Source: Stutzerimonas stutzeri
Lineage (GTDB): Bacteria > Pseudomonadota > Gammaproteobacteria > Pseudomonadales > Pseudomonadaceae
DNA length: 64,000 bases
NCBI RefSeq assembly: GCF_024448935.1
Contig: NZ_JAMOIE010000010.1
Coordinates: 19,810-83,809, forward strand
Direction of reading: 5' to 3'
Part shown: positions 16,524 through 25,070 of the stretch, piece by piece
Layout: every line of letters starts with the position of its first letter
Numbering within the stretch: the first letter of the stretch is position 1
Position numbers and translations under genes: made by a program
The notes under the pieces: generated by a model
Database searches by the model: none
What the model was told of the DNA's origin: nothing
What the model saw: the letters and a program-made list of their open reading frames with translations, nothing else

Positions 16524-17723
16524 TCAGGGATTCAGCCCAAACACATGTTTGAGATAGCTGAGGAAGGCTTCGTCCCGGCACATGGTCTTGCCCGGTGAAT
16601 CGGAGATCTTGGCGACGGGTTGACCGTTGCAGCTGGTCATCTTGATCACCATGTTGGTCGGTTCGACCCCCGGTATGTCACAGGTCAGCTGAGTGCCGAT
16701 GCCATAACTGGTGTTACTGCGCCCGACCAGGGCGCGATAGATATTTAGCGCCTTGGGGAAATCCAGCCCGTCGGAAAACACCAATTGCCGCGTCATCGGA
16801 TCGATGCCCAGCCGTCGGTAGTGGGCGATGGCTTTTTCCGCCCATTCGACCGGATCGCCCGAGTCATGGCGCAGACCGTCGAACAGCTTCGCCAGATACA
16901 GATCGAAGTCCGCCGTGAAGGCGTCCATGGTGATGCAGTCGGTGATGGCGACGCCCAGCGCACCGCGGTATTCACGCGCCCAGCAGTCCAATGCCGCGCT
17001 CTGGCTATCGATCAGTCGGGGGCCGAGTTGCTGGTGGGCCATGATCCACTCATGCGCCATGGTGCCCATGGGTTTGAGATTCAGTGTGCGCGCCAGATGC
17101 ACGTTGCTGGTGCCGACGAAGTGACCGGGAAACGCCTCGCTCAGCCGTTTGACCACCGCAGCCTGGACGCCGGACGAGAAGCGCCGGCGCGTGCCGAAGT
17201 CGGCCAGTTTGAAACCGGCCAGTTCCGCGGGCGTGGCTTCGTCGCGCAGCCACTGCAGCTTCTCTTGCAGACGGTCGGTGGCCTGCTCCAGCGTCACCTG
17301 CGGATAGCGGGCACGGTTGCGCACCTCGCTGATGATGGCCAGCAGCGGCACCTCGAAAAGGATCACATGCAGCCAGGGGCCGCGCAGGTAGACCACCAGC
17401 TCGCCGTCTTCAAGCTCCACACGCACGTAGCGGGGATCAAAGCGGAACAGCCCGAGGAAGCGGATGAAATCCGGCTGCATATAGGGAATACGTTCAAGGA
17501 ACGCCAGTTCTTGCGGTTCGAATCGCAGCTCCGCCAATGCTTCCAGCTGTTCCCGGATCGCGCCCAGATAAGGTGTCAGGTCTTCTTCGGAGCGACTGCG
17601 AAAAGCCCACTCCACTTCGGCGTTTGGGTAGTGGTGCAGCACCGCCTGCATCATGGTCAGCTTGTAATAGTCGGTGTCCAGCAGGCTCTGGATGATTCGT
17701 TCGGAGAAGGCGCTGCCACGCAT
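16524..17723 (-). CDS. pncB: nicotinate phosphoribosyltransferase
   Basis: 399 residues, normal for proteobacterial PncB. Conserved blocks are [20 protein letters not shown] near the N-terminus, FGTRRRFS near residue 182, the His-containing VGTSNVHLA, and HDSGDPVEW near residue 290. The enzyme couples nicotinate and PRPP to nicotinate mononucleotide in the Preiss-Handler route of NAD salvage, driven by ATP. It is followed by a small zinc-knuckle gene upstream on the same strand with a 28-bp gap, so the two may be cotranscribed. Nothing looks damaged. Confidence 0.95.
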   Translation of the reverse strand: MRGSAFSERIIQSLLDTDYYKLTMMQAVLHHYPNAEVEWAFRSRSEEDLTPYLGAIREQLEALAELRFEPQELAFLERIPYMQPDFIRFLGLFRFDPRYVRVELEDGELVVYLRGPWLHVILFEVPLLAIISEVRNRARYPQVTLEQATDRLQEKLQWLRDEATPAELAGFKLADFGTRRRFSSGVQAAVVKRLSEAFPGHFVGTSNVHLARTLNLKPMGTMAHEWIMAHQQLGPRLIDSQSAALDCWAREYRGALGVAITDCITMDAFTADFDLYLAKLFDGLRHDSGDPVEWAEKAIAHYRRLGIDPMTRQLVFSDGLDFPKALNIYRALVGRSNTSYGIGTQLTCDIPGVEPTNMVIKMTSCNGQPVAKISDSPGKTMCRDEAFLSYLKHVFGLNP

Positions 17724-17751
17724 GGGCTGTTTCCTGGTTGCGGAGGCGGGA

Positions 17752-17931
17752 TCAGGCTCCGCCGATGCCTTCGATCACCTTACCGGTGCCGCCGCAATTT
17801 TTACATTCTCCTGCATCGGTACGGCCGCTGCCGTTGCATGCCGGGCAGATATTTTCACCGGTGCCCGGCGTTCCTGGCGCCGCTTCATCGCCCGGGTTGG
17901 TTGATGAGGTGCCCTGATTCGAAGTGTTCAT
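17752..17931 (-). CDS. small DnaJ-type zinc-knuckle protein
   Basis: 59 residues from the ATG at 17931, which has GAGGA at a normal distance; the open frame extends upstream without similarity. The N-terminal half is rich in Ser, Thr, Pro and Gly. The second half has two CxxCxGxG-like repeats ([10 protein letters not shown] and [10 protein letters not shown]), as in the DnaJ cysteine-rich domain, and should bind one zinc ion. Its role is unknown. It lies 28 bp upstream of pncB on the same strand. Confidence 0.75.
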   Translation of the reverse strand: MNTSNQGTSSTNPGDEAAPGTPGTGENICPACNGSGRTDAGECKNCGGTGKVIEGIGGA

Positions 17932-18073
17932 ATCGCTCGTTCCTCGGTTGGCGGTTTTTATTGGTTGAAGCTGAAAAAATTCAAGCAAATCGCTAGCTTT
18001 GGGTGTCGGTTTATTGTCGTGAGAAAAAACCAGTTCAACTTCGGGTGATTGCGCATACAAAAGCAGTGGGCAA

Positions 18074-18103
18074 CAAAAAAGGGCAAAGGTTTAACCTTTG
18101 CCC
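18074..18103 (-). terminator. terminator of the KGG-repeat gene
   Basis: GGGCAAAGGT pairs perfectly with ACCTTTGCCC around a 2-3 base loop. On the minus strand the stem is followed by a T-run. It lies 17 bp downstream of the KGG gene stop. Confidence 0.9.
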
Positions 18104-18119
18104 TCTGCTGCCTATAGCA

Positions 18120-18296
18120 TCAGCTGTTGCTGTTGCGACCACCGCCGTGGCTATTCTGTCCGCCTTTGCGGCCGGCTTCTGAGGCCTTTTCACGATCATT
18201 GGCGAAGTTGCCACCGCTGTTATGGCCGCCCTTCTTGCCTGCTTCAGACGCCTTTTCGCGGTCATTTGCAAAGTTGCCAGGATTTTTGTTTGCCAT
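18120..18296 (-). CDS. KGG-repeat stress protein (con-10-like)
   Basis: 58 residues. The protein is two near-identical repeats of about 20 residues, each with NFANDREKASEAG(K/R)KGG, followed by a Gly/Asn/Ser tail. This is the stress-induced KGG motif, related to Neurospora con-10 and E. coli YciG/GsiB-like hydrophilins. A strong GAGGAG site precedes the ATG and a clear terminator follows, so it is a complete single-gene unit. Such proteins accumulate in stationary phase or under stress; the molecular role is not known. Confidence 0.88.
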   Translation of the reverse strand: MANKNPGNFANDREKASEAGKKGGHNSGGNFANDREKASEAGRKGGQNSHGGGRNSNS

Positions 18297-18471
18297 GTCT
18301 TACTCTCCTCAATGGACAAGTCCTCTGCGGGGCTGAACAACTTCATCAGCCCTAGGATTTCAGAGCGGAGGAGCGGGCCAGTAGTTTCCGTTTTTAACGA
18401 GCCGCGGACGAGTGGTTGTCCCATAATGGTCATGGCTAAGTGCAACGAAGCGGTAAACGGCGATGACAGGG

Positions 18472-18880
18472 CGATGACAGTACTACCAGCGGCCTGTCAC
18501 CGGGTTGCAAGGTGAAGTCTCCAGCTGGCGCGAACAGCTCCAGCGTCGCGCCAGGCTGCATCCGGTGAGTGCGGTGGAAGCCACCTCCGCCGGGTTCGCG
18601 TTTGACGTTGATCCGGTAGTCACGGCCGTTGCTCGCGCCGATAGCGAGTAGTTGCGGCGGATCTCCTGCCCATCGATTAGCAGACGCAGGCCGCTGTATT
18701 GCCCTGGCTTGTGCTCAACCACCGGACCGCCGTCTTCCGGCTCCAGATAGAACGAGGTGATTTCGCTGCTCTCGGTTACCTTGCGTGCGACCCGGAAGCG
18801 CCGCGCTCCGCGCCAGCCACCAGGTGCCTCGGCTGTCGCGCTATAGAGCGCCTGTTCAGTCCCGATGAGAATATCGGACT
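18472..18880 (-). pseudogene. flavohaemoprotein (Hmp) remnant
   Basis: Only the hinge and the FAD-binding domain of an NO dioxygenase remain. SDILIGTEQALYSA, then GGWRGARRFRVARKV, SSEITSFYLEPEDGG and IRRNYSLSARA are typical Hmp blocks. Near 18625-18633 one base is missing. After the shift the other frame continues with GRDYRINVKREPGGGGFHRTHR and LFAPAGDFTL up to PLVVLSS. The globin domain with the haem His and the NADH domain are absent. It is thus truncated at both ends and frameshifted. It carries no visible function. Confidence 0.85.
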
Positions 18881-19157
18881 TTCCAGCAACGGGACGGTGG
18901 CGGTGATTAGGGCGCGGTGCTCGGCGCAAGGCATGGAAGGCTCCAGTCATCGATAAGGCTGTCTCTCACAACGCGGCGTGGTGACCACGCAACCGGGACA
19001 GGTGTGCATGCTGTTTCAATAATCGTTCCAGGCTGAAATTGACCGGAATCAAGGACCATAGAGCAGTGATGGTTGTTTTAACCCCGGTTATCCGGGTTCA
19101 TTGAACCCTGTTGGGTTGCTTGAACCCAGTATTCGGGTGCCGACCGATCGAACGGTC
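18881..19157. promoter_or_regulatory. non-coding region with a cluster of inverted repeats
   Basis: Between the Hmp remnant and the DUF2188 gene, positions 19081-19140 contain interleaved GGGTT/AACCC elements (for example GGGTTCATTGAACCC and GGGTTGCTTGAACCC). At 19142-19157, GACCGATCGAACGGTC is an inverted repeat with 5-bp arms, similar in style to TetR-family operators. Promoter or operator function is inferred from position 50-70 bp before the next start codon. Confidence 0.4.
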
Positions 19158-19209
19158 AGTAACCGCAGCGTTCTATAACTTCGACTATCGATGAATGACG
19201 GAGGGCAAC

Positions 19210-19434
19210 ATGGAGAACTACCACATCACGCACGATGACGATCGCTGGGTATTGCGTGAGGAAGGCGACCAGCGCGCGCTGCTCGAAGCGGCGACCAAGG
19301 AAGACATCATCAACGAGACCCGCGACTACATGAAGTTGCGCACCGCCTCGGTAAAGATCCACACCCTCGACGGCAAAATCGAAGAGGAACGGACCTACCC
19401 GCGGGACCAGGACCCTCGGGCTACCAAGGGTTAA
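19210..19434 (+). CDS. small DUF2188-like protein
   Basis: 74 residues from the ATG at 19210, preceded by GGAGGG. The pattern YHITHDDDRWVLREEGDQRALLEAATKEDIINETRDYM resembles DUF2188, a small alpha/beta domain found in many Pseudomonas stress loci. There is no signal peptide or membrane segment. The C-terminus is charged. Its function is unknown. The upstream region contains a cluster of inverted repeats, which suggests that it is regulated. Confidence 0.7.
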   Translation: MENYHITHDDDRWVLREEGDQRALLEAATKEDIINETRDYMKLRTASVKIHTLDGKIEEERTYPRDQDPRATKG

Positions 19435-19500
19435 GGCTCGGCTCGGCTGCGACTCGCCTCGGCGCTGATGCTGGCTCGCCGACAGATGAGCGCCGCGCCC

Positions 19501-20772
19501 CTAAGCGGACGGCGGCAGAATCAGGATGGCGCGGAAATCGTTGACGTTGGTGCGCGTCGGGCCGGTGACAATCAGGCTGCCCAGCGCGGCGAAGTAGCCG
19601 TAGCCATCGTTGTTGGCCAGCGAGTCGGCGGCGCGCAGGCCCTGCGCTTCGGCGCGGGCGAAGCTGTCCGGGGTCATCAGCGCGCCGGCGTTGTCTTCCG
19701 AGCCGTCGATGCCGTCGGTGTCGCCCGCCAGCGCATAGATGTTCGGCAGGCCATGCAGGCTTTCGGTGAGGGCGAGCAGGAATTCGGCGTTGCGCCCGCC
19801 ACGGCCGTTGCCGCGCACGGTCACCGTGGTTTCGCCACCGGACAGGATCACGCAGGGCGCGGCGATCGGCTGGCGGTGCAGCACCACCTGGCGGGCGATG
19901 CCGGCGTGCACCTTGGCCACCTCGCGTGCTTCACCTTCCAGATCACCGAGGATCAGCGGGGTGATGCCGGCGGCACGGGCTACCTCGGCTGCCGCATCGA
20001 GCGACTGCTGCGGCGTGGCGATCAGCCGGAAGTGGCTGCGCGAGAGCATCGGATCGCCCGGCTTCAGCGTTTCCGAGCGTGGGTCTTCGAGCCAGGCACG
20101 GACGTTGGCCGGCATCTCGATGTGATAGCGCTCGAGGATCGCCAGCGCCTCGGCCGATGTGGTCGGATCGGCGACGGTGGGACCGGAGGCGATCACCGTC
20201 GCTTCGTCACCCGGTACATCTGAAATCGCATAGGTGTAGACGCTGGCCGGCCAGCAGGCCTTGGCCAGGCGCCCGCCCTTGATCGCCGAAAGGTGCTTGC
20301 GCACGCAGTTCATCTCGCCGATGTGCGCGCCGGAGCGCAGCAAGGCCTTGTTGATCGCCTGCTTGTCGGCCAGCGAGATGCCTTCGGCCGGCAGGGCCAG
20401 CAGCGAGGAGCCGCCGCCGGACAGCAGAAAGATCACCCGGTCGCTCTCCTCGAGGGTGCTGACCAGCTCCAGCACACGGCGGGCGACGCGCTCGCCGGCA
20501 TCGTCCGGCACCGGGTGTGCGGCCTCCACCACCTCGATGCGGCGGCAGTCGGCGTGGTGTTCGTAGCGGGTCACCACCAGCCCGGACAGCTCACCTTCCC
20601 AGACCTGCTCGATGGCTTCGGCCATGGCCGCGGCCGCCTTGCCGGCGCCAATGACGATGGCCCGGCCGCTGCGGTCTTCGGGCAGATGGTCGGCGAGCAC
20701 ATGGCGCGGGTGGGCGGCCTCGATGGCGCTGTCGAACAGCTGGCGCAGCAGGGCTTGGGGATCGATGGGCAT
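19501..20772 (-). CDS. glycerate 2-kinase / MOFRL family
   Basis: 423 residues from the ATG at 20772, which has AAGGAG upstream. An N-terminal DUF4147 domain (VIGAGKAAAAMAEA, then FLLSGGGSSLLALP) is followed by a C-terminal MOFRL domain (CVILSGGETTVTVRGNGRGGRNAEFLLAL, then GDTDGIDG). The family phosphorylates D-glycerate to 2-phosphoglycerate (GckA/TtuD); older databases call it hydroxypyruvate reductase. It lies downstream of tmm-tdm on the same strand, but a 449-bp gap with two repeat elements separates them. The link to the serine cycle is therefore only a possibility. Confidence 0.87.
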   Translation of the reverse strand: MPIDPQALLRQLFDSAIEAAHPRHVLADHLPEDRSGRAIVIGAGKAAAAMAEAIEQVWEGELSGLVVTRYEHHADCRRIEVVEAAHPVPDDAGERVARRVLELVSTLEESDRVIFLLSGGGSSLLALPAEGISLADKQAINKALLRSGAHIGEMNCVRKHLSAIKGGRLAKACWPASVYTYAISDVPGDEATVIASGPTVADPTTSAEALAILERYHIEMPANVRAWLEDPRSETLKPGDPMLSRSHFRLIATPQQSLDAAAEVARAAGITPLILGDLEGEAREVAKVHAGIARQVVLHRQPIAAPCVILSGGETTVTVRGNGRGGRNAEFLLALTESLHGLPNIYALAGDTDGIDGSEDNAGALMTPDSFARAEAQGLRAADSLANNDGYGYFAALGSLIVTGPTRTNVNDFRAILILPPSA

Positions 20773-20841
20773 CTCTGGCTCCTTGGGTCTTTTGCAGAGG
20801 CCGATTGCAGACCTTGGGGCTCGGCAATGCAAGCGCTAACG

Positions 20842-20979
20842 GGCCGTTGAAAAACTACCCGGGTTGCCATCGCTGCGTTAAAAACAGGCTCAAAAATGCT
20901 CGTTTTACAGTTCGTAAACTCCGCTTTTCGCCTGTTTTTGCCCTGCGCTGGCTGCCTCGCCGACGTTTTTTCAACGGCC
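20842..20979. repeat. MITE-like repeat, copy 2
   Basis: 138 bp bounded by GGCCGTTGAAAAA and TTTTTTCAACGGCC as inverted ends. The inside matches the copy at 7035-7170 in order and spacing. There is no coding potential and no transposase. It sits between the glycerate kinase start and the tdm stop. Confidence 0.8.
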
Positions 20980-21186
20980 GGCCAAGGGTTGAAATCGACC
21001 CGCCCGGCCGTCGGGGCCGTGACCCCTTGTGCCGGGCGAATCGAAAAGGTGCTCGCAGGGCGGATACAGCGGGTTGATAGCCGCGCCGGGAACGTTCAGG
21101 CCATCCGTCCAAGTGCAGCGGGTCCGTCGAGGTTGAGCACAGCGCGATGTTGGGCTTCGGTGCGACGCACCTCAACCCAACCGTGT

Positions 21187-21221
21187 CTTGCCGCTTGCCG
21201 CTTGCCGCTTGTCGCTTGCCG
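21187..21221. repeat. five heptad repeats abutting tdm
   Basis: Five copies of CTTGCCG (the fourth is CTTGTCG) end exactly at the base before the tdm stop codon. The unit length of seven and the CTTGC core are shared with the cluster at 9505-9546. Confidence 0.85.
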
Positions 21222-23567
21222 CTACGCCCTGACCCGGCTTTTGTCCGGATCGTAGGCGACGGTGCCGCTGATTACGCTGGCGCCGATGCGTTTCTGCTGG
21301 CCGTCGAGCTTGCCGATCTCCAGGCACGTGCCCGGTTCGCAATAACTGACGTCCAGCCGGCACAGCGCGATGTTCTTGCCCAATACCGGCGAGCGGGTGG
21401 CGCTGGTGATCACCCCGACCTGGGCGCGGCCGGTGTGCACGCAGTCGCCATGGGCCGCCGGTTCGTTGCCGTCCAGTTCCAGGCCGACCAGGCGCTGCAG
21501 CGGATGTTCCTTGCGCCGCAGCAGGGCCTCGCGGCCGATGAAGTCGTCCTGCTTGCTTTTCAGCGGTACGCAGAAGCCGATGCCGGCCTCGAACGGATCG
21601 GTCTGGTCGCTGAACTCGTAGCCGGCGAAGATCAGCCCGGCCTCGATGCGCAGCATGTCCAGCGCATGCAGGCCCAGCGGCACCAGGCCGAGCGGTTCGC
21701 CCAGTTGCCAGAGGCGCCGCCAGACGTTCATCGCATCGCTCGGGTGACACCAGATCTCGTAGCCCAGTTCGCCGGTGTAGCCGGTGCGCGAGACCATCAG
21801 CGGACAGCCGTTATAGTCGTCCAGGCGGCCGACCAGGAAGCGGAACCAGCCCAGCTCGCCGAGCGGCGGCTGGGTGCCGGGCGTCCAGATCATCTGTGCC
21901 AGCAGTTCGCGGCTGCGCGGGCCCTGCACGGCGACATTGTGGATCTGCTCGGAGGCCGACTTGACCCACACCTTCATGCCCAGCTTCTCGGCCTGTTCGC
22001 GCAGCCAGACGCCGGCGTAGTCCTCGCCGCAGATCCAGCGGAAGGTATCCGGCCCCAGGCGCAGCAGCGTGCCGTCGTCGAGCATGCCGCCGTGCTCGTA
22101 GCACATCGCGCTGTAGACCACCTGGCCGACCGCCAGCTTGCGCACGTCGCGGGTCAGGCAGTAGTTGAGCAGCGCCTCGGCGTCGGGGCCGATGACCTCG
22201 AACTTGCGCAGGGCGGAGAGGTCCATCACCGCCACCCGTTCGCGGCAGCCGTGGTATTCCTCGATGGCGCCGTAGCCGTCGAAGTGGGTGGGCGTCCACC
22301 AGCCGCGGTAGTCGACGAAGTGGCGGGTAAGGGCGGATGTGCCGGGGTGGAAGCCGCTTTCGCGGGTCAGCACCGGGTCGGCGTCGGGCGTCTTGCGGGT
22401 GGCCATGGCGATACTGAAGCGCTCCTTTTCGGAATACACGCGGATGTGGATGTCGGTGGGCTGCCAGCCGTTGGCCGGGTCGATGTCGTCCGGGCAGGAA
22501 CTGCTGGCGCAGACCAGGTCGGTCATGGCGCGCAGCAGCACGTAGTCGCCGGGGCGCGACCAGGGTTCGTCGAGGGTCAGTTGCTGGTGTGCGTCGATGC
22601 CGGTGTTGAAGAAGAAGTTGATCGCCGGCCAGCCGGGACGACTGCGCACGCCGTACGGGTGCAGCGCGCGGCTGATGTTGTCGCTGCAGTTGGCGTGGCC
22701 GAAGTAGCCCTGGGCCTCGTAGTAGCGCGCGGTACAGGCCAGGGCGAAGGTGTCGTGGCGGCCGACGGTGTCGCGCACGACTTCCAGCATCGGCTGCATG
22801 TCGCGGTCGAAGAACCTGCTGAACAGGCCGGGGCCGGGGTAGGCGTTGCCGTTCAGGGTGCGGGTGACGGTGGGGTCGAGATCGATCTCGCGGCCGGCGT
22901 CCAGGCCGCGGCGGTCGAAGGCGACGAAGTCCGAGCATTGCCGGCCGGCGACGTCGAGCACCTGGATGTACTGCCCGGCGGCGACCTCGTAGTCGCGCGC
23001 CGTGCCGGGGTGGATGGTGAATTCGTCGACCAGCTCGCCGAGCGGTTCCGGCAGGGGTGGGCTGAACAGGCGGCGCGGATTGGCGCGCTGGATCGACAGG
23101 CGCAGCTCGCTGGCGCGCAACTGGCTGTCCACCGGCACCGGGCCGCCGGGTGCAGTGACGATCACCAGCAGCGCGGCGCTGGCGCTGAAGGCGCGGCTGA
23201 AGCCGGCTGGCGAGCCGGGCTGCCAGAGGCGTGCGGCCGGGGGCAGGTGGCGGCAGTCGATCCGGCGTTTGCTCAGGGCACTGGCAACGTGCCGCGACTC
23301 ATGGCTGCCATCGTGCAGCAGGCGGCCGATGAAGTCGGCACCGGGGCTGGCCGACAGGCCGAGCGCGGCGAGCGCCTCGCGGCCCGTCTCATCGAAGGCC
23401 AGCAGTTCGGCGAGTTGGTCGCCTTCGAGGTCGGTCACCTCGATGCGGTCGCCGGGTTCCAGGGCGATCACCGTCAGGCCGCCAGGGGCGACGCGATGTC
23501 GCTCCCGGCCAGGTGCGCGGGCGAACAGCGCCGGCTCGTGCGGCCGGCTGATCACGGGTTGCTGCAT
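21222..23567 (-). CDS. tdm: trimethylamine N-oxide demethylase (TMAO aldolase)
   Basis: 781 residues made of two parts. Residues 20-400 are DUF1989-like; residues about 405-781 are a GcvT/aminomethyltransferase domain that binds tetrahydrofolate. This is the layout of Tdm, which cleaves TMAO to dimethylamine and formaldehyde and can pass the C1 unit to folate. Cys278, Cys294 and Cys358, with His291 and Asp213, lie at a constant offset from the zinc and active-site residues I recall for Methylocella Tdm. The upstream gene on the same strand is tmm, which makes TMAO. A REPIN separates the two. A dimethylglycine- or sarcosine-type demethylase is less likely because of the DUF1989 half. Confidence 0.88.
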   Translation of the reverse strand: MQQPVISRPHEPALFARAPGRERHRVAPGGLTVIALEPGDRIEVTDLEGDQLAELLAFDETGREALAALGLSASPGADFIGRLLHDGSHESRHVASALSKRRIDCRHLPPAARLWQPGSPAGFSRAFSASAALLVIVTAPGGPVPVDSQLRASELRLSIQRANPRRLFSPPLPEPLGELVDEFTIHPGTARDYEVAAGQYIQVLDVAGRQCSDFVAFDRRGLDAGREIDLDPTVTRTLNGNAYPGPGLFSRFFDRDMQPMLEVVRDTVGRHDTFALACTARYYEAQGYFGHANCSDNISRALHPYGVRSRPGWPAINFFFNTGIDAHQQLTLDEPWSRPGDYVLLRAMTDLVCASSSCPDDIDPANGWQPTDIHIRVYSEKERFSIAMATRKTPDADPVLTRESGFHPGTSALTRHFVDYRGWWTPTHFDGYGAIEEYHGCRERVAVMDLSALRKFEVIGPDAEALLNYCLTRDVRKLAVGQVVYSAMCYEHGGMLDDGTLLRLGPDTFRWICGEDYAGVWLREQAEKLGMKVWVKSASEQIHNVAVQGPRSRELLAQMIWTPGTQPPLGELGWFRFLVGRLDDYNGCPLMVSRTGYTGELGYEIWCHPSDAMNVWRRLWQLGEPLGLVPLGLHALDMLRIEAGLIFAGYEFSDQTDPFEAGIGFCVPLKSKQDDFIGREALLRRKEHPLQRLVGLELDGNEPAAHGDCVHTGRAQVGVITSATRSPVLGKNIALCRLDVSYCEPGTCLEIGKLDGQQKRIGASVISGTVAYDPDKSRVRA

Positions 23568-23622
23568 GGATGGCTCCGCAAGGCTGGGGAAGGCGGGGCG
23601 TACGGGGCGCCCCGGTTTCTTG

Positions 23623-23686
23623 GTAGGAGCCAGCTTGCTGGCGATCCCCGGGACGTTGCCGAGCGATCGCCGGCAAGCCGGCTCCT
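23623..23686. repeat. REPIN (paired REP sequences) between tmm and tdm
   Basis: GGTAGGAGCCAGCTTGCTGG and CCGGCAAGCCGGCTCCT are two REP-type units in inverted order, separated by about 20 bp. This is the common Pseudomonas arrangement mobilised by RAYT transposases. It can form a stable hairpin in the tmm-tdm transcript, where it may adjust mRNA stability of the two halves. Confidence 0.85.
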
Positions 23687-23699
23687 TGGGTTCGAGGCC

Positions 23700-25070
23700 T
23701 CAGCCCACCGCCTTGATGCCGGGCATCGGGCTCTCGGCCAAATAGGCCTCGAGCGAGTCGTCCAGCGCCTCCAGCCAGGGGGTGTGGTGCGGCGTGGCCA
23801 GGGTGCCGGTCATCAGCGAGCGGTGGCACTTGTTACGGTAGCCCATGATGTCCTCGTACTTGTCGTGCTTCCAGTCGAGGAAGGTCTGGTTCACCGCGGC
23901 GATGTCGAAGCTCGGGTAGTCGGTGGCCTCGATCAGCTGGTGGATGTACTCGCCCTGGAACTCGAACATCTGCTGGGCGGTTTCCAGGGTTTCCTCCTCC
24001 TGCCGCCAGGCCAGATCCTCGGCGCGCATATGGCCGCGGTCGGGCAGGGCGATACGCCCGAGGATCACGTCGCGGGCATACCAGGCCTGGGCGTCGAACA
24101 TGTTGAAGCTGTACCACTGGTCCTGCATGCCGAGGTAGATCAGTTTCGGGTTGTCTTCCCAGAACACGCCCTTGTAGAGGTTCAGCGGCCACAGGCGGTT
24201 ATCGGTCTTGAGTCGCAGCTCTTCGGCGAGGAACGGAAAGTGGTGCCGGTAGCCGGTGCACAGGACGATGGCGTCGATGTGCTTGTTGCTGCCGTCGGCG
24301 AAGAACGCGCTGCTGCCTTTCACATGGCTGAGCAGCGGCTTCTCCTCCCAGTTCTCCGGCCACTGGTAGCCCATCGGCGCGCTGCGGTAGCAACTGGTGA
24401 TCGACCGCGCACCGTACTTGTAGCATTGCGAGCCGATGTCCTCGGCCGAATAGCTGCTGCCCACCACCAGCACGTCCTTGCCCTTGAATTCCAGTGCGTC
24501 GCGAAAATCGTGGGCGTGCAGCACGCGTCCGGCGAAGCTCTCGAAGCCTTCGAAGTAGGGCACGTTCGGCGTGGAGAAATGGCCGCTGGCGACCACCACG
24601 TAGTCGAAGCGCTCGGTGCGGGTCAGGTCCTGGTCGTAGCTGTGCACGGTGACCTCGAACTGGCCGCTGGCCTCGTCGAAGACGACGCCGCGCACGGCGG
24701 TGTTGAACTGGATGTACTGGCGCACGCCGGCCTTCTCGACGCGGCCCTTGATATAGTCCCAGAGCACCTCGCGCGGCGGGTAGGAGCCCAGCGGCCGACC
24801 GAAGTGTTCGTCGAAGGTGTAGTCGGCGAACTCCAGGCATTCCTTCGGGCCGTTGGACCAGAGGTAGCGGTACATGCTGCCGTGCACCGGTTCGCCGTGC
24901 TCGTCCAGGCCGGTGCGCCAAGTATAGTTCCACATGCCGCCCCAGTCGCTCTGCTTCTCGTAGCAGACCAGTTCGGGAAGCTCCGCGCCGTTGGCCGCGG
25001 CGGACTGGAAGGCGCGCAGTTGGGCCAGCCCGCAGGGGCCGGCGCCGATGATGGCGATGCGTTGGGTCAT
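23700..25070 (-). CDS. tmm: trimethylamine monooxygenase (bacterial FMO)
   Basis: 456 residues from the ATG at 25070, preceded by AGGAG; the frame continues upstream without FMO similarity. The FAD motif is GAGPCG (9-14), the FMO signature is [11 protein letters not shown] (179-189) and the NADPH motif is [10 protein letters not shown] (204-213). Tyr207 is the residue I recall as characteristic of Tmm rather than other FMOs. Blocks such as [20 protein letters not shown] and [17 protein letters not shown] are also typical of Tmm. The enzyme oxidises trimethylamine to TMAO with NADPH and O2 in the cytoplasm. It forms a unit with tdm and diverges from a two-component system. Confidence 0.93.
   Translation of the reverse strand: MTQRIAIIGAGPCGLAQLRAFQSAAANGAELPELVCYEKQSDWGGMWNYTWRTGLDEHGEPVHGSMYRYLWSNGPKECLEFADYTFDEHFGRPLGSYPPREVLWDYIKGRVEKAGVRQYIQFNTAVRGVVFDEASGQFEVTVHSYDQDLTRTERFDYVVVASGHFSTPNVPYFEGFESFAGRVLHAHDFRDALEFKGKDVLVVGSSYSAEDIGSQCYKYGARSITSCYRSAPMGYQWPENWEEKPLLSHVKGSSAFFADGSNKHIDAIVLCTGYRHHFPFLAEELRLKTDNRLWPLNLYKGVFWEDNPKLIYLGMQDQWYSFNMFDAQAWYARDVILGRIALPDRGHMRAEDLAWRQEEETLETAQQMFEFQGEYIHQLIEATDYPSFDIAAVNQTFLDWKHDKYEDIMGYRNKCHRSLMTGTLATPHHTPWLEALDDSLEAYLAESPMPGIKAVG

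Noticed and set aside
16785..17996. A 403-codon plus-strand frame over pncB.
   Set aside because: Shadow of pncB, His/Arg/Gln-rich without domain pattern.
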